Below are positions 6,750 through 14,972 of a stretch of 20,353 bases of DNA, in pieces (position 1 is the first letter of the stretch; each line of letters begins with the position of its first letter). The notes under the pieces were generated by a model. It was not told the DNA's origin. It saw only the letters and a program-made list of their open reading frames with translations, and did no database searches. The DNA is taken from positions 1 to 20,353 of the IMG/VR virus record IMGVR_UViG_3300030339_000700; one strand, given 5' to 3'. Both the position numbers and the translations under genes were made by a program. This DNA is from a virus.

Positions 6750-7517
6750 ATGGTTGCAGCAGCAGTTGTTGGCAGTGCCGTAGTTGGCGCCGTCGGATCA
6801 AGCGTGGCGTCAGGTCAGCAGGCAGACGCGGCAAACAATGCAGCGGATCAGCAGCAGCAGGCCAGCCAAGATGCTCAGAACAGATTGCAGCCGTATGCCT
6901 CGACAGGGCAGAAAGCAATCAACCCACTCATTCAGGCAATGGGATATGAACTCGACCCAACCACTGGGCAAATGTATGCAAATCCGAACTCTACCTTGCA
7001 ACAGAAATTCAACTTCAATGCTAATGATTTGGCAAACAGCCCCGGCTATCAATTCAATATGCAGCAGGGTTTGCGTGGGGTAACAAACTCAGCAGCCAGT
7101 CAGGGCCTTGGCCTATCCGGCGCGCAGCTCAAGGGGGCAACATCGTTCGCGTCTGGTTTGGCCGACAACACCTACGGCCAGCAGTACAACCGAGCGCTCT
7201 CGACGTACAACACGAACTATCAGACGGCAAACAATAACGTCAATAATCTGCAAAACATGGTCAACATGGGCCAGAACTCGGCAGCGGGCCAAGGTCAGGC
7301 TGGAATTACCGGGGCGCAGAACGCAGGCAACTATCAGGTGCAGGCAGGCAACGCACAGGCATCCGGGACAATGGGAATAGCCAACGCGGCCAGCAACGGC
7401 GTAAATAATTACCTGACCTATAACGCCCTATACCCAAGCGCTTCGCAGCAAACTCAGACGCAAATGGCGGGCAGCACTGGGGTTGTTGGAACTGGAAATA
7501 GCTGGAAAGACTATTAA
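6750..7517 (+). CDS. DNA ejection (transfer) protein, P22 gp7-like
   Basis: 255 residues (P22 gp7: 229). Ejection proteins are packed in the head and enter the host envelope with the DNA to make a conduit. The N-terminus (MVAAAVVGSAVVGAVGSS) is a small-residue hydrophobic segment with GxxxG-like spacing, suited to membrane insertion. The rest is rich in Q, N, A and G with few charges, including a QPYASTGQKAINPL motif typical of phage DNA transfer proteins. AAGGAG at 6735-6740 is the ribosome site. The neighbouring order gp7, gp20, gp16 matches P22. Composition returns abruptly to about 60% GC at this gene, marking the right edge of the inserted endonuclease. Confidence 0.78.
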   Translation: MVAAAVVGSAVVGAVGSSVASGQQADAANNAADQQQQASQDAQNRLQPYASTGQKAINPLIQAMGYELDPTTGQMYANPNSTLQQKFNFNANDLANSPGYQFNMQQGLRGVTNSAASQGLGLSGAQLKGATSFASGLADNTYGQQYNRALSTYNTNYQTANNNVNNLQNMVNMGQNSAAGQGQAGITGAQNAGNYQVQAGNAQASGTMGIANAASNGVNNYLTYNALYPSASQQTQTQMAGSTGVVGTGNSWKDY

Positions 7518-7541
7518 TGTCGAGCAACAGGAGTTATTTCA

Positions 7542-9074
7542 ATGCCAATTGATCCAACCATAGCTGTCGGGCAAGCGCCTCAGAACTTCACACAGACGCT
7601 TGGCAATATTTCCCAGCTCAAGGGGCAGATGCTCCAGCAAAACCAGCTCACGCAACAGATGGGCGCCAACAAAGCAACATCCCAGGCTATGCAGCAAGCG
7701 TATGACCCTGCAACCGGGCAACTCGACTACAACAAGCTGACTCAAATCATGTCGCAAGATCCGGCAGCGGCCTACAACCTACTGCCTACGCAAAATGCGA
7801 TCCTCGAAAACCAGCAAAAGAGACTAGGCCTTGACTCTGGGCAGTTTGATCTGGCGCTGAAACGGAATACCTACCTACAAGGCGCCATCGGTGGCCTGCT
7901 CAATAAGCCAGAGATCTCGCAAAACGACTTCTATGGCATTGCAGCGGACGCGGTGAAGAACGGCCTGTTACCGGCTGACGTGGCGGCCAAGCAACTGTCG
8001 GGCCTGCCCAGCGATCCTAAAACACTGCGCGAAAAGGCACAGCAGATGTTCTTTCAGGCGCAGGACACAGCCGGTAAGCTCCAGATGATGATGCCGCAGA
8101 ACCAAGTCATCGACACGGGCGGGACCAAACAGTTCGTCGCTGTCGATCCGCGCACTGGCAATCCAACACTCACCGGGCAAATCAACAACAGCATGGCCCC
8201 AGGCGATGCGAACAGCATGGTGCAGGTCTACAACCCGCAAACGCAGTCTATGGTCGTGGTCACCAAGGCCCAGGCCGCACAGATGGCGAACGGCGGCCAA
8301 GGACAGCAAGACCCATCAACTCTCGGCCTTCCGGGCACTGGCGCGAACGGGCGCTATCCGCAACAGCAACAACAGCCAATGATGCCGGGTATTCCGGGCG
8401 GCGGGTTGTCGGCAGGCCCATCTCTGGGCGCGGGCGCGGCGGCAGATGTTACGGCAGCAGGCGCAGCGAAGAACGCGCTGTCATTGCAGGCCAACGCCGA
8501 AGGATCGCCACAGCGCGTTATGTTCCTGCAAAACATGGCGAAGGAATTGCAGAACTTCAATGCAGGCCCAGCCGCAGATTGGACAGCGAAGGCCAAGGCA
8601 CTCGCATTGCAGGCATTCCCCGGTGCGTCGGTGGCAGCAGGCATCGATCCGTCAACCGTGGCGTCGAAAGAAGAGTTTACGAAATACGCCACGAACTTGG
8701 CGATGAACTCGGCGGCAGGGCTGGGCGGCGGCACCGATTCGCAACTGGCGACGGCGGTATCTGGCAACCCTCATGCCGAACTCAGCAGCCTCGGTAACGC
8801 CCAGATAATTCAAGTGCTGACGGGCATCGAACGCGGAGTGCAGGCTAAAAACATGGCATGGCAGAACTCTGGTGTACCGCCTGAGCAATACGGCAAGTGG
8901 TCGGCGCAGTGGGCCAAACAGGTTGACCCGCGTGTTTTTGTTGCGCCTGAAATGTCCCAGGAAGATCGCGCCAAGATGTACAACGCATTGAAACCGGCAG
9001 ATCAAGAGCGATTTATGCAGTCGTACCGCACCGCGATTCAGAGCGGAATCATTCAACGCCCAACGCAGCAATAG
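7542..9074 (+). CDS. DNA ejection protein, P22 gp20-like
   Basis: 510 residues (P22 gp20: 471). It is the middle member of the ejection-protein trio. The N-terminal 150 residues are Q-rich and helical (FTQTLGNISQLKGQMLQQNQ, then LTQQMGANKATSQAMQQAY). A glycine/proline/glutamine stretch (about 245-285, with a run of Q and then PMMPGIPGGGLSAGP) separates this from an alanine-rich helical C-terminal part ending ERFMQSYRTAIQSGIIQRPT. There are no enzymatic motifs. AGGAG at 7529-7533 precedes the start. The call rests on composition, length and gene order; direct sequence likeness to gp20 is not something I can verify by eye. Confidence 0.7.
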   Translation: MPIDPTIAVGQAPQNFTQTLGNISQLKGQMLQQNQLTQQMGANKATSQAMQQAYDPATGQLDYNKLTQIMSQDPAAAYNLLPTQNAILENQQKRLGLDSGQFDLALKRNTYLQGAIGGLLNKPEISQNDFYGIAADAVKNGLLPADVAAKQLSGLPSDPKTLREKAQQMFFQAQDTAGKLQMMMPQNQVIDTGGTKQFVAVDPRTGNPTLTGQINNSMAPGDANSMVQVYNPQTQSMVVVTKAQAAQMANGGQGQQDPSTLGLPGTGANGRYPQQQQQPMMPGIPGGGLSAGPSLGAGAAADVTAAGAAKNALSLQANAEGSPQRVMFLQNMAKELQNFNAGPAADWTAKAKALALQAFPGASVAAGIDPSTVASKEEFTKYATNLAMNSAAGLGGGTDSQLATAVSGNPHAELSSLGNAQIIQVLTGIERGVQAKNMAWQNSGVPPEQYGKWSAQWAKQVDPRVFVAPEMSQEDRAKMYNALKPADQERFMQSYRTAIQSGIIQRPTQQ

Positions 9075-9085
9075 GGGCTTGAGCC

Positions 9086-11710
9086 ATGTCATTTGAGAAA
9101 CTGTTAGACCAGGCCGGGCGCGTTTATAACGTCGATCCGGCCTTATTGCGTGCGCAGATGATGGCGGAAAGCGGTGGCAACCCTAATGCCGTCTCAAACC
9201 AGAACGCGCAAGGGGCGATGCAGATCATCCCATCAACCCAAAAAGCTTTGGGTGTCACCGATCCGTATGACCCGGCGCAGTCCATCAACGGCGCTGCCAA
9301 ACTGATGGCAGAGAATCTAGACCGCTATGGGAACGTGGCGGACGCCGTACGCGCCTATCACGGGGGGACGGACCAAGCTAATTGGGGGCCAAAGACTCAG
9401 GCGTACGCGCAGAAGGTTTTGAACAGCTACGGCGGCGCGGCGCCACAACCGCAGGGAAACCAGCAAATGAGAACTGCACAACAGCCGCAGGATGACTTGG
9501 CGAACGACTTCGCTATGCCGAGTGCAAAAGCGGCGCCGGTTTCAGCGCCAGCCCAGGCCCCGGCAATGATGGGCGGGATTCCGCAGGCCCAGGCCCAGCA
9601 AGCCCCGGCTGATGACTTGGCGAATGACTTTATGATGCCATCCGCCAAAGCTCCTACAGCAGCCGTAGCGCCACAATCGCCACAACAAGCGGCGATGGCG
9701 CAGCAGCAACCAATAAACGCCGCACAGGCACCTAATCCGCATCAAGGTGGAATTCTTAACGGCATTTACAACTATGCCAAGGACGCCATCAATCCAGAAC
9801 TCATCGGCGGCGCCGCAGTCGAGGGCCTGAAACGCGGCGTCGATACTCCGGTCGAGTACCTGACGAAGTGGATGGGCGGCGATTACAACGCGCAGGTAGC
9901 CACTGACAAGGCCCGACGCGATGCCTATGACGCAACCAACCCAGGGGCAGCGGCTACCGTCGCAAGGCTTGGCGGTGAAATGGCAGGCCCAGCCGGTGAA
10001 ATGCTGGGTGCTGGTCGTATTGCAACAGCCGGGGGCAATGCGTTGTTGAGTGGAATGCGCGCCACTGAGGCAGGATCGGCAGTGGCTCCTGCACTGGCCT
10101 CGGCTGGAAACTTCATTTCGGGCAACGGCGGGTTCCTTTCTCGCGTGGCGAATATGTCAGGTCAAGGCGCAGTGGGCGCCGCGCTCACTTCTGGCGGCGG
10201 TAACCCTATTCCTGTTGATGATCAGATGGCCGTTGGTGCGGCGCTGGGCGCAGCAATCCCGGTTGTTGGTGGACTCGTTAGCGGCGCCGGTAAGGTTGCT
10301 AAGGGGATCTATCAAGGAGCCAACCGATTGGCCGGTGGTGGGCAAGATGCAGCGATAAACGATCTTGTGGGCAGCGCTGCACAAAACGCATCCCCAGCTC
10401 TGGCATCGCTACCGAAAGGCGCAACGCTCGATGAGATCGGACAAGCAGCCAATGTAAAAAATGCCGCCTCTCAATCGAACGTGCTGGAAAATGCCTTGGC
10501 CGGGAAGTCATCGGGCGCCCCGGTCGGCGCAGACTTCACGCAATACATTCCTGGCGCACCGCCACCAACGCTGGCGCAGGCGACCGGCAACTCGGGAATC
10601 GCTGAAATTGAGCGAGCGATGAACAGCCGAAACTCTGCTCCGTTCTCTGCGCATGAGGCGGCAACGAATGCAGCTCGCGGAAACTTCCTACAGCAGATTC
10701 GTGGCACGCCTGACACGCTGGCAGAGCTTCAATCAGCAAGGGACACCGTTACGGCGCCTATGCGCGAAGCGGCCTTGTCGAACGTGACAGGACCGGCAGA
10801 CGCCAAGCCAGTGGCAGACCTGATCGATAACATGCTGGCAGGTCCTGATGGTAAGCAAAGCGCCGTGCGCGCCGCGCTCAACAAGGCAAAGGTAGGACTG
10901 TTTGACCCGGCCGGCAACCTAGAGACTGATCCGTCCATGCTTTACGGCGTGCGCAAGGAGATAAACAATCTCATTGACCCGCTCGCAGGATCGCCAACCT
11001 CTGACACGAAACTGGCAGCAGCCCAGCTCGGAAAGGTCAAGGACGCACTCGATAGTGTGATTGAGCCGGTAGCTCCAGGCTTTGGCGATTACATCAAGAC
11101 GTTTGCCGATATGTCGAAGCCAATCGAAGCGCAACGATTCCTGCAAAGCCGGGATCTGACCGACGCGACAGGGACTCAGTTTTCGCTGAACAAGACGAAG
11201 CAACTCATGCTGGCCATCCAGAAAATGCAGTCGGCCCCTGGCGCTAACCCTGCCAAGTCGATTACTCCAGAGCAAATGAGCGGCCTGCAAGCGCTTCACG
11301 CGGATCTCCAACGCCAAGCTAACTCTCAACTAGGGATCGGAAAGAACTCAGCCACAGCGCAGCTATTGAACGGCAATTCGCTGATTAATGGGATTACCGG
11401 GAACGGTGCGCTGGCTCAGTTCGGGCCTCATACCTTGGGCGCTTCGGTGGGCGGAATGGTTGCCGGTCCTTTGGGCGCCGCTGCTGGCGGTGCAGTTGGT
11501 CACTTGGCTGGCAGCGCCATGAACAGCGTTGCCGAGGCCCGATCAGCAGAGCTTAACTCAAAGCTTATCGATTTGCTTTTGGGTAAGGGCGGCCCCGAGT
11601 CGCTTAACATGCTCATGCCGAAGGCGCAACAGGGTACCAGTAATGGGTTTAGTGAGTTGCTTGGTCGAGGGCTTGGCGCAGCGTCTACCACGGGCATAAA
11701 GAACAAGTAA
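9086..11710 (+). CDS. Ejection protein with N-terminal lytic transglycosylase, P22 gp16-like
   Basis: 874 residues, longer than P22 gp16 (609). Residues 1-115 are a soluble lytic transglycosylase domain: MMAESGGNPNAVS with catalytic E28, AQGAMQIIPSTQ, then AYHGGTDQANWG. It would cut peptidoglycan so DNA can cross the cell wall. Residues 116-215 are a Pro/Gln/Ala linker with two copies of DDLANDF-x-MPSAK (136 and 176, 40 residues apart). Residues 255-420 are Gly/Ala-rich hydrophobic segments (AAIPVVGGLVSGAGKVAKGI) that could insert into membrane. Residues 540-760 are helical, and the end has another glycine-zipper segment (GASVGGMVAGPLGAAAGGAV). It is a fusion of wall-degrading and channel functions in one protein. 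Confidence 0.82.
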   Translation: MSFEKLLDQAGRVYNVDPALLRAQMMAESGGNPNAVSNQNAQGAMQIIPSTQKALGVTDPYDPAQSINGAAKLMAENLDRYGNVADAVRAYHGGTDQANWGPKTQAYAQKVLNSYGGAAPQPQGNQQMRTAQQPQDDLANDFAMPSAKAAPVSAPAQAPAMMGGIPQAQAQQAPADDLANDFMMPSAKAPTAAVAPQSPQQAAMAQQQPINAAQAPNPHQGGILNGIYNYAKDAINPELIGGAAVEGLKRGVDTPVEYLTKWMGGDYNAQVATDKARRDAYDATNPGAAATVARLGGEMAGPAGEMLGAGRIATAGGNALLSGMRATEAGSAVAPALASAGNFISGNGGFLSRVANMSGQGAVGAALTSGGGNPIPVDDQMAVGAALGAAIPVVGGLVSGAGKVAKGIYQGANRLAGGGQDAAINDLVGSAAQNASPALASLPKGATLDEIGQAANVKNAASQSNVLENALAGKSSGAPVGADFTQYIPGAPPPTLAQATGNSGIAEIERAMNSRNSAPFSAHEAATNAARGNFLQQIRGTPDTLAELQSARDTVTAPMREAALSNVTGPADAKPVADLIDNMLAGPDGKQSAVRAALNKAKVGLFDPAGNLETDPSMLYGVRKEINNLIDPLAGSPTSDTKLAAAQLGKVKDALDSVIEPVAPGFGDYIKTFADMSKPIEAQRFLQSRDLTDATGTQFSLNKTKQLMLAIQKMQSAPGANPAKSITPEQMSGLQALHADLQRQANSQLGIGKNSATAQLLNGNSLINGITGNGALAQFGPHTLGASVGGMVAGPLGAAAGGAVGHLAGSAMNSVAEARSAELNSKLIDLLLGKGGPESLNMLMPKAQQGTSNGFSELLGRGLGAASTTGIKNK
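9491..9649 (+). repeat. Duplicated DDLANDF-x-MPSAK linker motif
   Basis: Two copies 120 bases apart, at 9491-9529 and 9611-9649, encode DDLANDFAMPSAK and DDLANDFMMPSAK. The DNA copies differ at several positions, so the duplication is not recent. The motif lies in the flexible linker of the transglycosylase-ejection protein and may be a short binding motif displayed twice. Confidence 0.75.
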
Positions 11711-11780
11711 CAAAATAGGCAGAGCGGCGGAGATAATCCCGCTCGAAAACAAATCAATCAGTGACATAGGAAAAAGCCTC

Positions 11781-13574
11781 ATGAGCCAGAACATTCCAAC
11801 GGGTAAGCAGCAGTTTTTCGATATTAATGGGAAACCATTGGTGGGTGGGAAGGTTTTTAACTACGTCGTTGCAACCACAATACCGAAGAACACCTATCAG
11901 GATTCGGCACAGACAACCCCGAATGCAAACCCGGTGATCCTCGATGCGCGGGGCCAGTGTTCAATGTACGGTTCTGGATCGTATCGCCAAGTCCTCAAGG
12001 ACTCAGCCGACAACCTGATATGGGATCAGGTTATTATTGATCTGGCCCAGACCGTAAATGACAACCTTATCCAGTTCCAGGCGGATCTTGCCAGTCAGTC
12101 GGATGTTTCGAAGGGCGCGAACCTCGTTGGCTTCCTGCAAGCAGGGATCGGCGCCGTAGGGCAAACCTTGCTCACCAAGGCGCGCAACGTGGTGACGGCT
12201 GAGGACTTCGGATGCGTTGGCGATGGCGTTACGGATGACACGGCCAACATGCAGAAAGCTTTGAATGCTATGGGCTTGCTGCGCGGTGGAGCGGTCCTTT
12301 GCCGCAAGCGCTACCTCATCAACTCGGCCAATCTGACATTGCCTGAAAATGTGCGCATGGTGGGGACATGGAACCCGGCAGGACAGAATCCTTTCGAAAC
12401 AACCGTGCAGGTGCATGACCTGTCCTGCACTATCATCATGAACACTACCTATTCCATCGTGCTAAGCGCTGGCGCCGAACTCAATAACCTGTCAATCATC
12501 CGTAAGGGCCTGACTACTGGTGAAGCGAACACATCCCTATTCGCAGGGACGGCAATTCAGATCATCGGCGCATCAGGCCAGAACGGGGTAACGCTGCAAA
12601 ATCTCCAGATCCTCGGGTTTGCGCAGGCTGGGTATTTCAGTACATGCGCACGGCTCTACATCAACAATGTGTCAGGCGACAACATTGCCGGTTTCAGGAT
12701 CGGCCTTTGCTATGACGTGATCCGCATCAAGAACGTGCATTTCTGGCCGTTCATCACCAACGGCGCCGGTATGGTTGGCGCCGCAAATAACAGGTCCGGT
12801 ACTGCATTTCTGTTTGCCCAACACATCGACATCGCGCAGTTTGAAGGGATTTTCACCTACGGATATTTGCGCGGGTTCGATATCGTTGGTGATCTGGGGA
12901 CGGCCACATTCGTCAACTGCCATGCCGATAACACGGGCGTTAACCCTGGCTCTATCGGGTTCCTGATCGAAGGGAATGCTACCCACACCGTATTCATCGG
13001 CTGTTCGGCCTACTCATGCACCACGGGGTTCTATTGCACTCCGGGCGTCACTGACCATATTTACTACACAACATGCCGCGCCATCGGGAACACCGGCTAT
13101 GGATGGAACATCCAGCAGGGTAGCGTCCATCTTCTTGGGTGTGAGGCATCAGGATCACCTCAGGGGATCTATGTATATGCAACCGGGACATTGGCCTATG
13201 TCACTAACTGCACAATCATCAACAACTCATCAAACGGGATCATCGCCGGTTCTGGCGCGTATGTGATTGAGCGCAATAACTTCTTTGACACCGCATCAAA
13301 TGGCGGATGGTCAGTCGAGGTGATTCCCTCACAAGACCCATTGCCACTTCCAAACCGAGGGGATTTTTTCACAGTTAGCGGTACTACGTCGTTCGGCAAT
13401 ATCCCTAACGGCTGGGCTGGGCGTAAAATCACGCTGTATTTTACGGGCACATTGACCGTTAACAACGGTTCCGGTGTGCGCATGGGTTCAAGCTTCGCAG
13501 CAACAGCAGACGACATTCTTGAGTTGATACACACCGGGTCGTATTGGGTGAAAGTAGCCAGCTCAGCCAACTAA
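11781..13574 (+). CDS. Tailspike protein with pectate-lyase-type beta-helix
   Basis: 597 residues. The N-terminus (about 1-85) has the attachment-domain pattern of phage tailspikes and fibres: GKQQFFDINGKPLVGGKVFN, KNTYQDSA, ANPVILDARGQ, YRQVLKDS, NLIWDQ. A short neck (SDVSKGANLVGFLQAGIGAV) leads to the pectate lyase superfamily entry motif EDFGCVGDGVTDDTANMQKA (141-160). Residues about 165-510 show repeated strand-turn spacing (NCHADNTG, GCSAYSCTTGFYC, NCTIINNSSNGI) of a right-handed beta-helix. The last 70 residues (TSFGNIPNGWAGRKITLYF onward) form a C-terminal cap. It probably recognises and cleaves a surface polysaccharide. It lies where gene 9 lies in P22, but the immI genes found there are absent: only 70 bases separate it from the gp16-like gene. 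Confidence 0.88.
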   Translation: MSQNIPTGKQQFFDINGKPLVGGKVFNYVVATTIPKNTYQDSAQTTPNANPVILDARGQCSMYGSGSYRQVLKDSADNLIWDQVIIDLAQTVNDNLIQFQADLASQSDVSKGANLVGFLQAGIGAVGQTLLTKARNVVTAEDFGCVGDGVTDDTANMQKALNAMGLLRGGAVLCRKRYLINSANLTLPENVRMVGTWNPAGQNPFETTVQVHDLSCTIIMNTTYSIVLSAGAELNNLSIIRKGLTTGEANTSLFAGTAIQIIGASGQNGVTLQNLQILGFAQAGYFSTCARLYINNVSGDNIAGFRIGLCYDVIRIKNVHFWPFITNGAGMVGAANNRSGTAFLFAQHIDIAQFEGIFTYGYLRGFDIVGDLGTATFVNCHADNTGVNPGSIGFLIEGNATHTVFIGCSAYSCTTGFYCTPGVTDHIYYTTCRAIGNTGYGWNIQQGSVHLLGCEASGSPQGIYVYATGTLAYVTNCTIINNSSNGIIAGSGAYVIERNNFFDTASNGGWSVEVIPSQDPLPLPNRGDFFTVSGTTSFGNIPNGWAGRKITLYFTGTLTVNNGSGVRMGSSFAATADDILELIHTGSYWVKVASSAN

Positions 13575-13611
13575 ACTTTTAGGCCACGGATGGCCGAACA
13601 TGGGGAATTTT

Positions 13612-13920
13612 ATGGAAGGGGAAACCGCGCGCTACCAGGGCGACAGAATCGGCGCGCTGGAACAGGAAATGCAGGTTGTAAAATGGCGACTCAATGAAAT
13701 TGACCGTCGGCACGACAGTTCACCCGAACGACTCGCAAAGGTGGAGCAGGTTATGGCGTATCAGTCTGAAAAACTCGACGACATGGAACAGGGCATTACT
13801 CGCATTCAGCGATCAGTTGAAAAGATGGGAACCAAAATAACGTGGGGATTGAGCGCAGCAGCCACGCTCATGATCGTTTTGGACAAGGCATGGCCGTTTA
13901 TCGTTGGGGGGTTGTCTTGA
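13612..13920 (+). CDS. XhlA-like coiled-coil membrane protein of the lysis module
   Basis: 102 residues from ATG 13612, preceded by GGGGA at 13602-13606; an ATG four codons upstream (13600) has no ribosome site. Residues 5-75 are charged and heptad-like (RIGALEQEMQVVKWRLNEID, KVEQVMAYQSEKLDDMEQ), a probable coiled coil. A single membrane segment follows (WGLSAAATLMIVLDKAWPFI, about 78-97). This plan (soluble coiled coil, then one C-terminal membrane helix) is that of XhlA-type hemolysin/holin accessory proteins. It overlaps the holin candidate by one base (TGATG). It may be a holin partner or antiholin; which one cannot be told from sequence. Confidence 0.72.
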   Translation: MEGETARYQGDRIGALEQEMQVVKWRLNEIDRRHDSSPERLAKVEQVMAYQSEKLDDMEQGITRIQRSVEKMGTKITWGLSAAATLMIVLDKAWPFIVGGLS

Positions 13921-14156
13921 TGGAACTCATTGCACAGTGGCGTAAATGGCATCGCCGCTACAGCGTTCACATTGTTTCACTCATGCCGGTTATCGCAACA
14001 GCCCGCGATCAAGTCCCACAGATCCGCGAATTTCTTCCGCCGGCTGTTTACTCGGCAGTCATGGTGGGGCTATTCGTGGTTTTCTTGGTCGCGCTCAATA
14101 TCAAGCAGGAATCGTTGTCACAGGAGGCCGGCAATGGACCTGACAAGACTGTCTGA
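13920..14156 (+). CDS. Holin candidate
   Basis: 78 residues from ATG 13920, with a GGGGGG run at 13906-13911 as ribosome site; the longer in-frame start at 13842 lies inside the previous gene and lacks such a site. The N-terminus is basic (MELIAQWRKWHRRYSVHIVS). One clear membrane helix is AVYSAVMVGLFVVFLVAL (about 43-60), with a weaker hydrophobic stretch before it (VSLMPVIATA), and a polar tail starts NIKQESLSQ. The pattern W-x-x-x-x-S-x-H ... LP ... Y ... IKQ matches small holins found beside lysozymes in Pseudomonas-type phages. It would open the inner membrane for the lysozyme that follows, whose start overlaps it by 23 bases. Confidence 0.7.
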   Translation: MELIAQWRKWHRRYSVHIVSLMPVIATARDQVPQIREFLPPAVYSAVMVGLFVVFLVALNIKQESLSQEAGNGPDKTV

Positions 14157-14553
14157 CCAGCTCAGCACGGACGAGGGGCGCAAGGCGCGGATCTATACCG
14201 ATACCGTTGGCAAGGTAACCGGTGGCGTTGGCCGAAACCTGACAGATAAGGGTTTCAGTCAAGATGAGATCGACCTAATGTTGTCGAACGATATCGTCGA
14301 GGCGACATCGACTGCTCGGGCGCTGGTCCCAGGCTTCGATCAGCTCAGCGATGTCCGGCAAGAGGTGGTCGTGAACATGGCTTTCAATCTCGGTTACAAC
14401 CGGCTGTCAGGGTTCAAGATGTTTTTGGCCTCGGTCAACTCCAGTTCATGGGACGACGCCGCAGCCGAAATGCTCCAGTCAAAATGGGCAACTCAAGTGG
14501 GCGCACGGGCAACGCGCCTTTCCTATGCCATGAAACACGGGGTGTTCCAATGA
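14134..14553 (+). CDS. Endolysin, T4-type lysozyme (GH24 muramidase)
   Basis: 139 residues from ATG 14134, with a perfect AGGAGG at 14122-14127. The T4 lysozyme catalytic triad spacing is exact: E14 in STDEGRKAR, D23 in YTDTVG and T29 in VTGGVGRNL (T4: 11, 20, 26). A conserved R-Q-E-V-V-V-N-M-A-F-N-L-G segment follows, with WATQVGARATRLSYAMKHG near the end. It cleaves the glycan strand of peptidoglycan. No signal peptide or SAR helix is present, so it needs the holin for release. It has 139 residues against 164 in T4 lysozyme, as usual for compact phage versions. It overlaps both neighbours. Confidence 0.92.
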   Translation: MDLTRLSDQLSTDEGRKARIYTDTVGKVTGGVGRNLTDKGFSQDEIDLMLSNDIVEATSTARALVPGFDQLSDVRQEVVVNMAFNLGYNRLSGFKMFLASVNSSSWDDAAAEMLQSKWATQVGARATRLSYAMKHGVFQ

Positions 14554-14804
14554 GCCTGTCGATGATCATCCTTGCGATTGTGTCCGTGATATCCGCAATC
14601 ATCGGGGCCTTTGTCGGGCACCCATTCAGCAAAGCAGCAGGCAAGGCCCAAGGTTCGCAGGAAGCAACGCAAACCCAGGTGGTCGAGCAGGCAAAGGCGA
14701 CGGTGGAAGCCGTCCAGGAGCGCGCAAGTGTTGAAAAAACTGTTACTGCCTCTACTGATAGCGCTCTCAACGACAAGTTGTCAGAGTTCAATCGTTCGGA
14801 TTGA
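14550..14804 (+). CDS. Rz-like inner-membrane spanin
   Basis: 84 residues from ATG 14550, overlapping the lysozyme stop as ATGA. An N-terminal membrane helix (SMIILAIVSVISAIIGAF, about 4-21) is followed by a polar, Q/E/K/A-rich periplasmic part (QVVEQAKATVEAVQERASVE) likely to form a coiled coil. This is the plan of an i-spanin, which with the Rz1 lipoprotein fuses inner and outer membranes in the last step of lysis. It is shorter than lambda Rz (153). The Rz1-like gene starts inside it in another frame, which is the strongest evidence for the call. Confidence 0.78.
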   Translation: MSLSMIILAIVSVISAIIGAFVGHPFSKAAGKAQGSQEATQTQVVEQAKATVEAVQERASVEKTVTASTDSALNDKLSEFNRSD

Positions 14805-14934
14805 TACGGCCTGTTCATGGGTCAAGCCGATATCAACGACAGCGCAGGACCGGGCCACATTGAGCCGGGGAACAAAAGAGGAAATTGCCGCCCATAACGA
14901 TCTATGGAAGGCGCATTGTTTGACAGCAAAATGA
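14728..14934 (+). CDS. Rz1-like outer-membrane spanin lipoprotein
   Basis: 68 residues from GTG 14728 (TTG 14731 is the alternative), with CAGGAG at 14715-14720. It starts within the Rz-like gene in a different frame and runs 130 bases past its end. The signal peptide LKKLLLPLLIALSTTSC ends at a lipid-attachment cysteine (C18); the lipobox TTSC is non-ideal at -3. The mature part has the Rz1-type pattern C-S-W-V-K-P-I ... D ... T-K-E-E-I-A-A-H-N-x-x-W ... C, seen in many phage Rz1 homologues. As the outer-membrane half of the spanin pair, it is the last gene before the terminator. Confidence 0.82.
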   Translation: MLKKLLLPLLIALSTTSCQSSIVRIDTACSWVKPISTTAQDRATLSRGTKEEIAAHNDLWKAHCLTAK

Positions 14935-14935
14935 G

Positions 14936-14964
14936 AAAGGGCGCCGATTAGGGCGCCCTTTTTT
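14936..14964. terminator. Bidirectional terminator between converging operons
   Basis: Perfect ten-base-pair stem AAAGGGCGCC (14936-14945), loop GATTAG, GGCGCCCTTT (14952-14961), then three more T's: a strong intrinsic terminator for the rightward late operon, starting one base after the Rz1 stop. Read on the minus strand the same stem is followed by CTCATTTT, a weaker T tract. It lies 8 bases past the stop of the last leftward gene, so it probably serves both. Confidence 0.88.
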
Positions 14965-14972
14965 GTGGTCTG

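Noticed and set aside
11722-11744. GAGCGG ... CCGCTC hairpin between the gp16-like and tailspike genes as a terminator
   Set aside because: Six-base-pair stem with an 11-base loop and no T tract on either strand; too weak.
13582-13595. GGCCA-CGGA-TGGCC hairpin after the tailspike stop
   Set aside because: Five-base-pair stem without a T tract; could affect translation of the next gene but no evidence supports a terminator.
13842-14156. Longer 104-residue form of the holin candidate
   Set aside because: Extra N-terminal residues lie inside the XhlA-like gene, lack a ribosome site and show no membrane segment; ATG 13920 has a strong site and couples to the upstream stop.
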